The position numbers and the translations under genes are program-made. From an uncultured Flavobacteriales bacterium (lineage in GTDB: Bacteria > Bacteroidota > Bacteroidia > Flavobacteriales_G > Salibacteraceae), in the NCBI GenBank assembly GCA_943788145.1, contig CALSPD010000010.1, forward strand, positions 48,904-112,903: 64,000 nt of DNA. Reading direction: 5' to 3'. Positions 19,644 to 29,568 of the stretch are shown piece after piece (within the stretch, counting starts at the first letter, position 1; every line of letters begins with the position of its first letter). The notes under the pieces are model-generated. The model did no database searches. It had not been told where the DNA came from and worked only from the letters and a program-made list of their open reading frames with translations.

Positions 19644-19741
19644 GGCTAAGCCGTTGTCTCAAATGTAGGTCAGGGACGAGTGAATTCAAGCAGGTATTTT
19701 GTAGAAGTTGTTAACCCATTTTCAACCGAATGAAGGTCAGG

Positions 19742-22269
19742 CTAATGGCTTTCGCTTTCGTAGGCCTTAATTCCTTTTCCGAGCCAAAGCATATATTTTT
19801 CTATATCTGGATCGTATGCAGCAGTGCCATTCAAAGGCTCTAAACTGCCATGATCCACGATAATATATTGAGGTTGAGCGTTGGTATTGAAGTTTTTGAT
19901 TTGAAAATCGGCCCATTTGTTTCCGATCGTTTTCACTTTTTTACCTGTTTCAGCCGAAACATACTGTTCTGCTTCGGGCAGTGGAGTCTTTTCGTCAACG
20001 TAAAGGGATATAAGAACGACTTCGTCTTGAAGAACTTTTAAAACGCGAGGGTCGCTCCAAACTTGCTCTTCCATTTTTCTGCAATTCACACAAGCCCAAC
20101 CTGTAAAATCTAAAAGAATGGGTTTGTTGACTGATTTGGCATATTTCAATCCTTTCTCATAATCATGGAAGCAATTGAGTCCGTGGGGACAATGCGAAGG
20201 GTCAGCACCCTCAGGAATAGCAGTTTGATTGGCAACGACACCACCGCCGCCTCCAAAACCCGTTGGCGACTCGCTATAAAATGCGGGAGGAGGGAAGCCG
20301 CTGATAAGTTTTAATGGAGCGCCCCAGAGACCTGGGATTAAATAGATGGTAAACATCAAAAAGAAAGTGGCTACGAGGGTACGACCTACAGAAAGATGAT
20401 CCAATGGGGAATCGTGAGGCAATTTTATAAAACCGAGTAAATACATGGTTAACATCGTGGACACGGCAATCCAAATTGCTATAAAAACTTCACGTTGTAA
20501 GTAACCAGCTTGAACCACTAAGTCTGCGTTCGATAAAAATTTGAAGGCAAGAGCGATTTCTAGAAAACCTAGAACCACTTTAACTGAATTCAGCCATCCT
20601 CCAGATTTTGGTAGGGAGTTTAGCCAACCTGGAAAGGCGGCAAATAGCGCAAATGGCAATGCCAAAGCCAACGAGAAACCGCCCATACCGACTAAAGGTC
20701 CAGAAACACCACCGTGCACAGCCGCCTCTACGAGCAACGTACCAATAATCGGGCCTGTGCAACTGAATGAAACAAGCGCGAGAGTGAAAGCCATGAAGAA
20801 AATCCCAACAAATCCTCCCCGATCGGAGGCTTGATCGACTTTATTAACGAAGGATGAAGGTAGGGTGATTTCGAAGGCGCCAAGGAAGGAAATGGCAAAA
20901 ACGATGAGTAGTACAAAAAATGCGAGGTTGAACCAGACGTTTGTAGATAAGGCGTTGAGTGCATCGGCACCAAAAATTTTGGTTACTGCAAAACCAAGTA
21001 TGGTGTAAAATGAAAATGATGAATAAACCATAGACCACAGCATTCGATATTCCCTTGGCCTTCGTCTTACTTTGTTTTGTAAAGAAACTGACCGTCATTG
21101 GAATCATCGGGAATACGCATGGCGTTAATAGCGCAGCAAATCCACCTAGAAAGCTCCAAAAAAAGATACCCCAGAGCGATTTAGTTTCATCCTTATCTTC
21201 ATCCGATTCGCCAGAATCAAGGGTGTCAGAATTTTCATCTTCTGCTTGAACTTCAACTTTTGGCCCTATGATGCTTCCTGAAACTGGGTCAAGATGAAAC
21301 TCAATTTCATCTGGAGGTAAACACATTTCCGCATCGCAGCACATGAAATAGACATGTCCATGAACGGTGTCGGTTCCGTTCACTTTTACCTCCGCCTCTA
21401 AAGTCATTTCGTCAGCATAATAGCTCAAATCCATCATGAAATTTGGATCGTATTCGGAGTGCATTTCTCCGATTTCCTTCAACTCACCGAGTAATTCGTA
21501 ATCACCGCCAGTTAATTTAAGTTCAGTTGCCACTGGTCCATCGTCTTCAGGTAGTGAAATGGAGTAAACATGCCAGCCTTCCTGGATTGTTGCATGCGCT
21601 CGAATTACATAATTACCGTTGGCGAGCTTTTCCGCTTCAAACGACCATTTAACAGGATTTTTTAGTCCGCCAGATTCTTCTTTATTATCGGAGTCTTCCT
21701 TGACCTCATTGGGCTTAGATGCAGCAGCTTCTTCCGAAGTTTGACTCGATGGCTTATCCGCTTTTTGTGGTAATTGAGGCTCTCCAGCTGGGGCCGCGGC
21801 CTTTGGTTTTACGGCAGCTTCAATATCAAATTCAAACGCTAGGTATTCTGGGGGCAGGCATTTTGAATCATCACAAGTCATGTAGGTCAATTCGCCAACG
21901 ACTTTGGCAAATGGGGCGTTCAGTTTTACTCGTTGCTCGATGGTAACGGAATTTTCAAACCAAAGCAACTCCATGTCGAAGTTGGGATCGTAGTCCTTAT
22001 GTGGCTTAGGTTCTTTAATGCCGCCTACAAGACTCGCGCCTTCCATTTTTTGAAAATCGATTACGGTAGGAATTGGACCGATTCCATCCTCGATGGTCGT
22101 AGAATAGACATGCCAGCCCTTCTCTATCTTGGCCTTAAACTGTAAGATGGCGTGTTCATCGCCATCAAGTTTGTGGCTAAACGTCCATGAAACAGGGTTA
22201 TAGACCTGTGCACTGAGTTGAAAAGCGACAGATAGCAACAGTACAAATAAACGCGGAAAAAACCTTCAT
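19742..22269 (-). CDS. dsbD: Thiol:disulfide interchange protein DsbD (two frameshifts)
   Basis: DsbD carries electrons from cytoplasmic thioredoxin across the inner membrane. From the N-terminus there are two tandem DsbD-alpha-like domains (CDDSKCLPP and CCDAEMCLPPDE), an acidic linker, the eight-helix DsbD-beta domain (LLTPCVFPMIPMTV and SFSCTGPIIG carry its cysteine pair) and a thioredoxin-like gamma domain with GWACVNCRKMEEQVW. The sequence breaks near 21005-21020, where the frame must shift between YGLFIIFIL and YTILGFAVTK. It breaks again near the start: an ATG at 22269 gives signal peptide MKFFPRLFVLLLLSVAFQLS only after a 1-bp correction at a T6 run. The doubled alpha domain is notable. 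Confidence 0.85.
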
Positions 22270-22304
22270 AAGCTTGAATTTACAACGGAACGAAAATAAA
22301 CAAA

Positions 22305-22333
22305 GGCTGCTCCTAGCATGAAGAAAGGCAGCC
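22305..22333 (-). promoter_or_regulatory. Hairpin with T-rich tail in the dsbD leader
   Basis: GGCTGC (22305-22310) and GCAGCC (22328-22333) form a 6-bp stem. On the minus strand it is followed by TTTGTTTATTTT, about 36 bp before the proposed dsbD start. It could be an attenuator in the dsbD leader or the end of a short transcript beginning near 22480. Confidence 0.4.
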
Positions 22334-22480
22334 AGTTCTTTGGAATCTTAAATGCAAATTACGGTGACAATTTTCACAAACAATGCGATAAAAGTCACGA
22401 ATAAGAATCCACTAATGCAAGGGTATTGAATTCAAGCGGGTTAACATTTAAAAAATGAGCGTTTGAACGAATGAAAATAA

Positions 22481-22515
22481 AAAAGGTGTTGGGGTACTTT
22501 AACCCAACACCTTTT
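22481..22515 (-). terminator. Strong terminator after the RND efflux operon
   Basis: Thirteen-bp perfect arms (22481-22493 and 22503-22515, AAAAGGTGTTGGG with its complement) enclose a 9-nt loop, directly after the RND pump stop codon. Flanking A and T runs would let it work in both directions. Confidence 0.9.
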
Positions 22516-22520
22516 AATAA

Positions 22521-25500
22521 TTATAGATGCATTTCATTCTCCCCAGCAAGCCGATATGCGAACCGAGTTTTCAAGTAATACATAACAGGGACGATGACAA
22601 GAGTTAAGAATGTGGCGAAGGTTAATCCGAAAATTACGGTCCAACTCATTGGTCCCCAAAACACCACATTATCTCCACCCATGTAAATTTTAGGATCGTA
22701 TTCCGTTAGCAGGGAAATAAAGTCAATGTTCAATCCAATCGCTAATGGAACCAATCCTAGAACGGTTGTAATGGCTGTTAGGAGTACAGGACGAAGTCGT
22801 TTTTTACCGCCATCAACCATGCAATCGACTAATACATCAAGGGGAAGCTTAGCGGCTTCGCCAAGACCTAATTCTATGCGCTTCCTATCCATAATCAGTT
22901 TGGTGTAGTCAATCAAAACGATGGCATTGTTCACTACAATTCCGGCTAGTGAAATGATTCCAATCATGGTCATCATGATCACAAAATCCATTTGGAAGAT
23001 GATAAGTCCGAGGAAAACACCTATCAAACTCAACACTACCGAACCGACAATGATGAAAGGGGTTAATACGGAATTGAATTGTGCCACAAGGATTAAAAAG
23101 ATTAAGAAAACCGCAATCATCAAAGCTGTACTTAAAAAGGACATTTCCTTTTCCTGATCTTCCATCTGACCTGTGAATTTTATGGTCACATCTTCGGGAA
23201 CCTTATAGGCTTCCACAGCGGTTTTAATTTCTTCAACCACTTCATTCGCATTGTGACTTTCGAGCACGTTTGAAGAAACCGTAATCAAGCGTTTTTGATT
23301 TTTTCGCTTCACGGCACTAAACGTGGTTGAGCGTTGAGCTTTTGCTACGGCCGAAATCGGCACTTGCTGAATGCGCCCATTGGTTTGATCTCTAAAAGTC
23401 ACAAGCTGATTCATCATCATGTCCTCGTCATAGCGATACTTGTCCTGAAGTCGCACCATAATTGGATAATCGTCTTCACCGCTTTTAAAACTGCTTACTT
23501 CCATTCCAAACAATGAATTTCGAAGTGTTGATCCAATTTGACCAGTAGATATATTATATCTTCTTGCCTTTGCGCGATCAATTTCAACGGGCATTTCAGG
23601 TTTTCCAATTCCCACATCGAGCTTTAATTCTTCAACTCCCGCAATGTCTTGATCGTTGATATAAGCCATTACTGCGTTGGCCTCAATAAGTATATTGTCA
23701 TAATTATCACCCGACACTTCAATGTTTATGGCCTTTTTTTGCGGTGGGCCTGCGGGATCTTTATCGACTGTTATAGTTACACCAGGTGTTTCGGAAATAA
23801 GCGCTCGAATATCATCCATGACTTTATTTGTGCTTTCACCCCTTCTGTGCTGAAACTGTACAAACGAAACCGTAATTCGAGCCTTGTTAGGTGTTGCTGC
23901 CATGGACGGGCCTTCGTTTGGATCTGACGTACCCGAACCAACTTGAGCAATGACGGATTCTACCAAAAAATTGTAATGACTCTTGATGCCGTTTTCCTCT
24001 TCTTCTACCATGAATTGATCCGTATAGTCTAGGATTTTGGCCTCGACTCCTTTGGTAATTCCATTCACTGTTTCTATATCCGTTCCAATCGGAGCTTCAA
24101 TAAACACATTCACATAGTTCGGCATGTTGGATGGAAAGAAAACCACCTTAGGCATAAAGGCGTCAAGCAGAATAAAAGAGACGATTAATAAGCCAATCGT
24201 TCCAAAGAAATACCACAATGGATTTTTGCCTCGGAAAACATTTCGAAGCACCCGCTCATATAAACGCTCTGACCAAGGAATAATGTTCGCTTGAAAATAA
24301 TTTGTTGCTGGTGTGAGTATGAATTTGGTGCTCATGACGAGAATTCCACCCAAGGCAATGAAATTGCCAAACCATACGGAATGGAAGGTCTCAAGAATTC
24401 CGAGAAAAATTAAAACGAATCCTATAACAATCGCATTCATCGCCTTCATCTCTTTTTCTTCGGTTTTCATAAACATGGCGGTCAACACTGGATTGATAAC
24501 CAAGGCCACGAATAGCGAAGAGCCAAGTACAATGATCAATGTCATAGGCAAAAAGAACATGAATTCGCCCATGATTCCAGGCCAAACAATGAGCGGTGTG
24601 AACGCAGCCAATGTGGTTGCCGTGGAGGCAATAATTGGCCAAGCTACCTCGCCAACTCCATATTTCGCTGCATCAATAGCGTTCATTCCTTCGTCCATGA
24701 GCCTATAAATATTCTCCACGACAACGATACCGTTGTCAACCAACATTCCAAGTGCAAGCACGAGCGAAAACAGAACCATCATATTCAAGGTGACGCCAGC
24801 TGCATTGAGTATGAAGAAGGCGATGAACATGGACAGCGGAATGGCTGTTCCAACGAAAAGGGCATTTCGAAGTCCCAAGAAGAAGAGCAAAACGGTGATT
24901 ACCAAGATCATCCCGAAGATGATGCTGTTTTCTAATTCCGAAACCTGGGTTCGTGTTTGCTTACTTTGATCACCCGTTAACGTGATTTCTAAGTTGTCAG
25001 GAAACTCATTCTCTTTCGCATATTCTAGGATTTCAACGATTTGATCTGCAGCATTAATCAAGTTTTCACCAGCGCGCTTTTTCACATCAACCATTACCAC
25101 GGGCTTTGTAGCCTGTCGGGCATAACTCTCGGCTTCTTTTTCTTCAAAGACAATTTCGGCCACATCTTTCAAGTAAACGATTTCTTGATTTTCCTGTTTT
25201 ATGATAATATCTCCTAATTCCTCGGCCGATTCAATTTCGCCCACAACGCGCACCGTCCTGCGCATCGAACCTTCCAGCAAACTTCCTGCTGAAATGGTTA
25301 CGTTTTCACCTTGTATAGCCTGAGAAATATCGTTGAAGCTAAGCTTGTTTGCCTGCAATTGAAACAGGTCCACATTGACCTTCATTTCTTTGTCTTGAAC
25401 GCCTCTAATGTCAACTTCGGTAATTTCAGGTAGTTTTTCAATTTGGTCTTCTAAATACTCTGCGTATTTGTTCAGTTGATCGATGCTGAAATCACCGCTT

Positions 25501-25976
25501 AGGTTGATGTTCATTACTGGCGTTAGCTCTGAAATGTTCATTTCAAACACATTCGGATCGGCTGGTAAGTCTCGTGGAAACTCGGGATCGCCCATGGCAA
25601 CATCAACCTTGTCTTTCACCTTTCTTAGCGCCTCGTCTGGCGTAATGCTAAAGTCGAATTCGATAAAAATGGTTGAGTAACCTTCCACAGAGGTCGAAGT
25701 CATTCGGTCAATTCCGGATATAGAACCGATTTCCTTTTCCAATGGTCGCGTTACTAGTTTCTCTATGTCTATGGGTGAGTTTCCAGGGTAGGGCGTACCG
25801 ACATAAATTTGCGGAATTACTACCTCAGGAAATGCTTCCCTAGGCATGTTAAAATAAGCGGTGCTTCCCGCAATAACGAGGATGACCAAGACTACCAACA
25901 CCGTCATTCGGTTGTTGATGCTAACCGAGCTCAGTCTAAATTGTCGAAGAAGATTTTTGTTTTGATTTGATTCCAT
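22521..25976 (-). CDS. RND family multidrug efflux pump (HAE1/AcrB-like)
   Basis: The 1151-residue inner-membrane proton antiporter has two repeats of six membrane helices with large periplasmic loops. The N-terminus SSVSINNRMTVLVVLVILVI is the first helix, and PYPGNSPIDIEKLVTRPLEK is the usual pore-domain start. TM4 carries the proton-relay acids in ALGMLVDNGIVVVENIYR. Around residues 505-575 there is an extra hydrophobic region typical of Bacteroidota homologues of ~1150 residues. It works with the adaptor and TolC-like channel encoded upstream in the same operon (gaps of 25 and 7 bp). The substrates are unknown. Confidence 0.93.
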   Translation of the reverse strand: MESNQNKNLLRQFRLSSVSINNRMTVLVVLVILVIAGSTAYFNMPREAFPEVVIPQIYVGTPYPGNSPIDIEKLVTRPLEKEIGSISGIDRMTSTSVEGYSTIFIEFDFSITPDEALRKVKDKVDVAMGDPEFPRDLPADPNVFEMNISELTPVMNINLSGDFSIDQLNKYAEYLEDQIEKLPEITEVDIRGVQDKEMKVNVDLFQLQANKLSFNDISQAIQGENVTISAGSLLEGSMRRTVRVVGEIESAEELGDIIIKQENQEIVYLKDVAEIVFEEKEAESYARQATKPVVMVDVKKRAGENLINAADQIVEILEYAKENEFPDNLEITLTGDQSKQTRTQVSELENSIIFGMILVITVLLFFLGLRNALFVGTAIPLSMFIAFFILNAAGVTLNMMVLFSLVLALGMLVDNGIVVVENIYRLMDEGMNAIDAAKYGVGEVAWPIIASTATTLAAFTPLIVWPGIMGEFMFFLPMTLIIVLGSSLFVALVINPVLTAMFMKTEEKEMKAMNAIVIGFVLIFLGILETFHSVWFGNFIALGGILVMSTKFILTPATNYFQANIIPWSERLYERVLRNVFRGKNPLWYFFGTIGLLIVSFILLDAFMPKVVFFPSNMPNYVNVFIEAPIGTDIETVNGITKGVEAKILDYTDQFMVEEEENGIKSHYNFLVESVIAQVGSGTSDPNEGPSMAATPNKARITVSFVQFQHRRGESTNKVMDDIRALISETPGVTITVDKDPAGPPQKKAINIEVSGDNYDNILIEANAVMAYINDQDIAGVEELKLDVGIGKPEMPVEIDRAKARRYNISTGQIGSTLRNSLFGMEVSSFKSGEDDYPIMVRLQDKYRYDEDMMMNQLVTFRDQTNGRIQQVPISAVAKAQRSTTFSAVKRKNQKRLITVSSNVLESHNANEVVEEIKTAVEAYKVPEDVTIKFTGQMEDQEKEMSFLSTALMIAVFLIFLILVAQFNSVLTPFIIVGSVVLSLIGVFLGLIIFQMDFVIMMTMIGIISLAGIVVNNAIVLIDYTKLIMDRKRIELGLGEAAKLPLDVLVDCMVDGGKKRLRPVLLTAITTVLGLVPLAIGLNIDFISLLTEYDPKIYMGGDNVVFWGPMSWTVIFGLTFATFLTLVIVPVMYYLKTRFAYRLAGENEMHL

Positions 25977-26001
25977 CAGGATTCAGGTTTTTAAAGTATG
26001 C

Positions 26002-27078
26002 TTAGGATTCGATTGAAACAAGGTCACCGTCTTTTACAGATCTAGCCCCTTTATCGATTAAAGTCTCTGTTCCCATTAGGCCAGATAAAACCTCTACGTG
26101 ACCTTCATAACTTATTCCTGTTGTGATCTCAACTTTTTTCGCTTTGCTGTCTTCCAAAATGTAAATGAATTCTTGTCCGCTCGGGGTCGATTGAATCAGC
26201 GAAGTCGGAATAACGGCTGCACTATCTGCGCTATAATCACGAATCTTTAATTCTCCTAAAAGGTTGGGCTTTAAGGATAAGTCGGAGTTATCAAGGGAAA
26301 GTCGAACCTTAAAAGTTCGATTTGCAGGATTGATAAAGTTGCCAAGTCGCTGAATCGTGGTGTTTTTCACAATTCCTAGGCTTGGGAAATTAACTACGAC
26401 AGCATCACCCGCTTTGATCGTTGCTAAGTACCGCTCCGTCACATCAGATTTGATATAAACACGTTCCATATTAATCAAGCGAGCCACGGGCATTGCTGGA
26501 TTCGCCATTTCGCCTTCCTTGGGGTTGATCTCATCCAAGATGCCAGAAAAGGGAGCTTTTATGGTGTAAAGGGCCTTTTGAGCTTTTAGTGTTTCTAAGT
26601 TTTGCTCCAATGATTCGAAGTTGTTTTTTGCCTCGAGGTATTGAATTTCAGATCCAATTTCCTGACTCCAAAGCCCTTCTTGCTTTTTAAAGATCAACTC
26701 AGCTAAATCGAGTCGAAGTTTCAGTTCTTCCATTTGATTGTCAATCACTCGACTATCAAGAACCATCAGGACTTGGCCTTGACTAACCCTATCGCCTTCT
26801 TTGGCGTTAATTGAAACAATTCGAGCTGGTGCTTCTGGATAAAGCTGAGCATTCTGGTCGGTTTCAACAACACCTTGAACCGTAAAAAAGTGTTCGAATC
26901 GCGTTGGCTCCAATTGCAATACAGTGATATGCGTTGAATGCTCAGCGTGAGTTTGATTTGCTTCGTCAGCAGCTGCATCTTCAGAAGATCCACCTCCGCA
27001 AGCTGTGAGGAGCACCGAAGAGGCTAGAATAGCGCAGAATGCGCTCAACTTAATGGTTGGTACGTTTGATTTTTGCAT
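26002..27078 (-). CDS. RND periplasmic adaptor (membrane fusion) lipoprotein
   Basis: The 358-residue protein has a lipoprotein signal peptide with lipobox LLTACGGGSSE, so it is anchored through Cys27. The barrel-sandwich (lipoyl) half-motifs are AKEGDRVSQGQVLMVLDS and YTIKAPFSGILDEINPKEGE. A two-helix coiled coil (~residues 115-170) and a beta-barrel follow, ending with the membrane-proximal domain. It bridges the RND pump and the outer-membrane channel. It lies between tolC and the pump gene, all on the minus strand. Confidence 0.92.
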   Translation of the reverse strand: MQKSNVPTIKLSAFCAILASSVLLTACGGGSSEDAAADEANQTHAEHSTHITVLQLEPTRFEHFFTVQGVVETDQNAQLYPEAPARIVSINAKEGDRVSQGQVLMVLDSRVIDNQMEELKLRLDLAELIFKKQEGLWSQEIGSEIQYLEAKNNFESLEQNLETLKAQKALYTIKAPFSGILDEINPKEGEMANPAMPVARLINMERVYIKSDVTERYLATIKAGDAVVVNFPSLGIVKNTTIQRLGNFINPANRTFKVRLSLDNSDLSLKPNLLGELKIRDYSADSAAVIPTSLIQSTPSGQEFIYILEDSKAKKVEITTGISYEGHVEVLSGLMGTETLIDKGARSVKDGDLVSIES

Positions 27079-27085
27079 GGCTGTA

Positions 27086-28435
27086 TTAATTTCCGAGTGC
27101 TTTGTCCAAAGCCAATCTCGAATTGAGTAGTTCTAGAGTTGTGTTAATGTAATTTCCCAAGGAGGTTAAATACTGGTTTTCGGTTGCCGTAATATCTGTG
27201 CTTGAGGCAAGTCCTTCGTTGTATTTTATGAGTGTTCGTTCCTTAATGCTCTTTGCCAATTCAAGGTCTTCCTTTACCGTATTATAGCGGTCTAAAGCGC
27301 TGCTGTAGTTGCTTTTGGCACTCATGGCCTGCATGTTCAAGCTTTGTTCTACCTGCAGTTTTTGGCTTTGAATTTTAGCAACTTCCAATTTAGCCTGAGC
27401 GGTGCGTTGCCTGCCTTGAAGTGAGCTGAAAATGGGCACTTTTAATTGAACACCCCATAAAGTTGTTGGGTACCAAGCTCCACCACTTTTCATAAAGTCG
27501 AAATCTTTTCGATAGGCATTTTGACTGTGATTGAAAAACGCACTCAACTGAGGATAAAAGCGAGCTCGCTCATTTGACAGGGACAATAGGGTGAGTTTTT
27601 CACCTTGTTCTAAGGTTTGAAAATCAATGTGTTTGTCTGGGGAGAAAGGCTGTTCCAAAAGAGACAGACTGGCTCCAGATTGAGACTCAACTAGCGCTTC
27701 AATATTATCGGTCAGGCCAATACTGTCGCTAACTGGAATACCCATTTGAAACTTCAGAAGATTCAAGATATTAGCCTCTTGACGCTTTGCGTAGTCCAGT
27801 TGGTTGTTAACGTTTGATCGAAGCAGCTTCATCTGATCTGCATCTTGTTTTTCTAAAAACCCACTTTCGTATAGGGCTGATGTCTCTTTGAAAATGCGTT
27901 CAATGTTGCTTTTGTTTTCAATAAGAGCCAATACATTTTCTTGGGAGGCAAGCACGGAAATGTACGTTTGAGCTACGCTGTTCTTAATTTCTGACTCGGT
28001 CTGTGCAAGTCCAAGTTCGCTCGCACGAACGTATTCCTTAGCTGCCTTTAGGCCAACAAAATAAGAGCCATCAAAGATGAGCTGGGAGGCGGTTAATCCG
28101 GCAGACATAGAATGAGGTAAACCGAATTGTAACGGAACTAAGACTCCAGCCGGTGCCGTTGGATCAAAAGCGCTAGCCTCGGCAACTTGGGTAGGAATAT
28201 CTATGAAGTTATTATAGGAGGCTTCTCCGTTGATTTGAGGTAAGCCGATTGCTGTGGTTTCCTTGACTTTTCGTTTTGAAATGTCGAGATCAAATGTCGC
28301 CTGTTGCAGTTGATAATTATGCTTTACTGCATAAGAAACAGCCTCATCTAAAGAGAAGCTTTGAGCCTGCTGAGCAGATGCATTTGCTACAAGGACAATA
28401 CCCGCAATAGTGCAAAGTATGTTGATGCGATTCAT
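27086..28435 (-). CDS. TolC-family outer membrane efflux protein
   Basis: The 449-residue protein has a signal peptide ending ANASAQ. The two repeats of the outer-membrane efflux protein fold are visible: FSLDEAVSYAVKHNYQLQQA opens the first, and the C-terminal repeat ends with YNEGLASSTDITATENQYL and NTTLELLNSRLALDKALG. Long alpha-helical stretches form the periplasmic tunnel. It supplies the outer-membrane exit for the adjacent adaptor and pump. Confidence 0.92.
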   Translation of the reverse strand: MNRINILCTIAGIVLVANASAQQAQSFSLDEAVSYAVKHNYQLQQATFDLDISKRKVKETTAIGLPQINGEASYNNFIDIPTQVAEASAFDPTAPAGVLVPLQFGLPHSMSAGLTASQLIFDGSYFVGLKAAKEYVRASELGLAQTESEIKNSVAQTYISVLASQENVLALIENKSNIERIFKETSALYESGFLEKQDADQMKLLRSNVNNQLDYAKRQEANILNLLKFQMGIPVSDSIGLTDNIEALVESQSGASLSLLEQPFSPDKHIDFQTLEQGEKLTLLSLSNERARFYPQLSAFFNHSQNAYRKDFDFMKSGGAWYPTTLWGVQLKVPIFSSLQGRQRTAQAKLEVAKIQSQKLQVEQSLNMQAMSAKSNYSSALDRYNTVKEDLELAKSIKERTLIKYNEGLASSTDITATENQYLTSLGNYINTTLELLNSRLALDKALGN

Positions 28436-28437
28436 TG

Positions 28438-29070
28438 TTAAAGTTGGTGGTTTTCTTGTTTGACTTTTTCTTTGAGGTAGGCTAACCCTTCTTCGCTTGC
28501 GATACCACGTATGTGATAGCGCATCATTTCGAGGTATATTTTCTGAAACGAGTATTGATCTTGCTGAAAGGTTATACCATCACTGCACATATAAAGCTTT
28601 GACGAATAAAACTTTGCTATTAAAAAGGGGTCAAGATTGTCGCGATATAACCCTTGTTTAATCCCCAGCTCAACGTTTTGTTGAATACAGCTCGTGATGA
28701 AAGTGGTTTGGAATTCATTGAAAATCTGCCACGCTTCGGGATGATATTTTTGAAGATCATAGTTGATGCTTGGATGAACCTGTCCGAATTTTTGACTAAC
28801 ATCCTTGCTCAGCGCGAAAAGGATATCAATAGCGTTTTCATGTGCTTTACAAATGTTGTCGGATTGAATTTTTTCATGTTCAACGATACCCATCATCACT
28901 TTTTTGACGAGATCGTTTTTATCGGCAACGTAGATATAAAGCGTCTTTTTTGAAATACCAAGCTGCCTCGCAACGTCATCCATGGTCATGCTCTTTATAC
29001 CAAACCGCATGAACAATTGTGCGGTTTTTAAGAGTATTTCGTTGCCTTTATCGTCTTGTACTATTTTCAT
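28438..29070 (-). CDS. TetR-family transcriptional repressor of the efflux operon
   Basis: The DNA-binding domain is clear: ILLKTAQLFMRFGIKSMTMD, DVARQLGISKKTLYIYVADK and NDLVKKVM form the TetR helix-turn-helix. The C-terminal ~150 residues form the ligand/dimer domain. The frame is open to 29133, but the internal start at 29070 (MKIVQDDKGNEIL) is preferred. It gives the normal family length of ~210 residues and leaves the palindrome at 29104-29131 upstream as an operator. The stop is 2 bp before the tolC start, so regulator and pump genes are probably one autoregulated operon. Confidence 0.88.
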   Translation of the reverse strand: MKIVQDDKGNEILLKTAQLFMRFGIKSMTMDDVARQLGISKKTLYIYVADKNDLVKKVMMGIVEHEKIQSDNICKAHENAIDILFALSKDVSQKFGQVHPSINYDLQKYHPEAWQIFNEFQTTFITSCIQQNVELGIKQGLYRDNLDPFLIAKFYSSKLYMCSDGITFQQDQYSFQKIYLEMMRYHIRGIASEEGLAYLKEKVKQENHQL

Positions 29071-29103
29071 TGAGGGCGCAAAGCTAGAAACGATATTTAA
29101 ATA

Positions 29104-29131
29104 GGAAACAAAAAAAGTAAAAAATGTTTCC
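29104..29131. promoter_or_regulatory. Candidate TetR operator (inverted repeat)
   Basis: GGAAACA (29104-29110) and TGTTTCC (29125-29131) are perfect inverted 7-bp arms separated by a 14-bp A/T-only spacer apart from one G. The 28-bp palindrome lies 34 bp upstream of the TetR start codon, where a self-repressing TetR dimer would be expected to bind. Confidence 0.6.
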
Positions 29132-29568
29132 AATGAAGCCGAGATGAGTTAGCCTAATCAATAAACAGCCCAATCGAAGAATAATTAGGGGTTTGAGTTG
29201 TAATTGTCCTTGGCGCTCATGCGATAATCTCCTGCTGGTTTTAAGCACGCTTTTTCAATCTACACTGACCAAGGCTAAAAATTACAAGCCGATTGAGTGG
29301 CTCGTTCGATATTTTAGGTTGATGTTGTTCTCACCTTCAAAAGGTGATTTATCACTCTTATTTGATTATCATGCGATTTATTGAATTTGTTTGGATTGTC
29401 CCAAGGTTTGGAATTAATAGTTCAATTAAAGACTAGTTCTAACCCAAACATTAAACGCCTGACTTTTTAATTTGGGCGTTTTTTATTTGCCAGATTTTAC
29501 TTTTTGGCTGGAGCCTGCGAACCAGATATATTTACCGTTTAAGCATAAGTTCATCCAGACTTCGGTTC
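29132..29568. other. Intergenic region with an unassigned terminator
   Basis: No convincing protein gene is seen. Near its right end is a clear + strand terminator-like hairpin: AAACGCC (29453-29459) with GGCGTTT (29475-29481) followed by T's. No annotated gene upstream on the + strand needs it, so a small RNA or leader transcript may end here. A possible promoter for the kinase gene (TTG 29504-29506, 20 bp, TATATTTA 29527-29534) lies after it. Confidence 0.5.

Noticed and set aside
29193..29384. 63-codon reading frame in the tetR-kinase gap
   Set aside because: Codon pattern and composition look random and no start signal is visible. The terminator further on fits a small RNA better.
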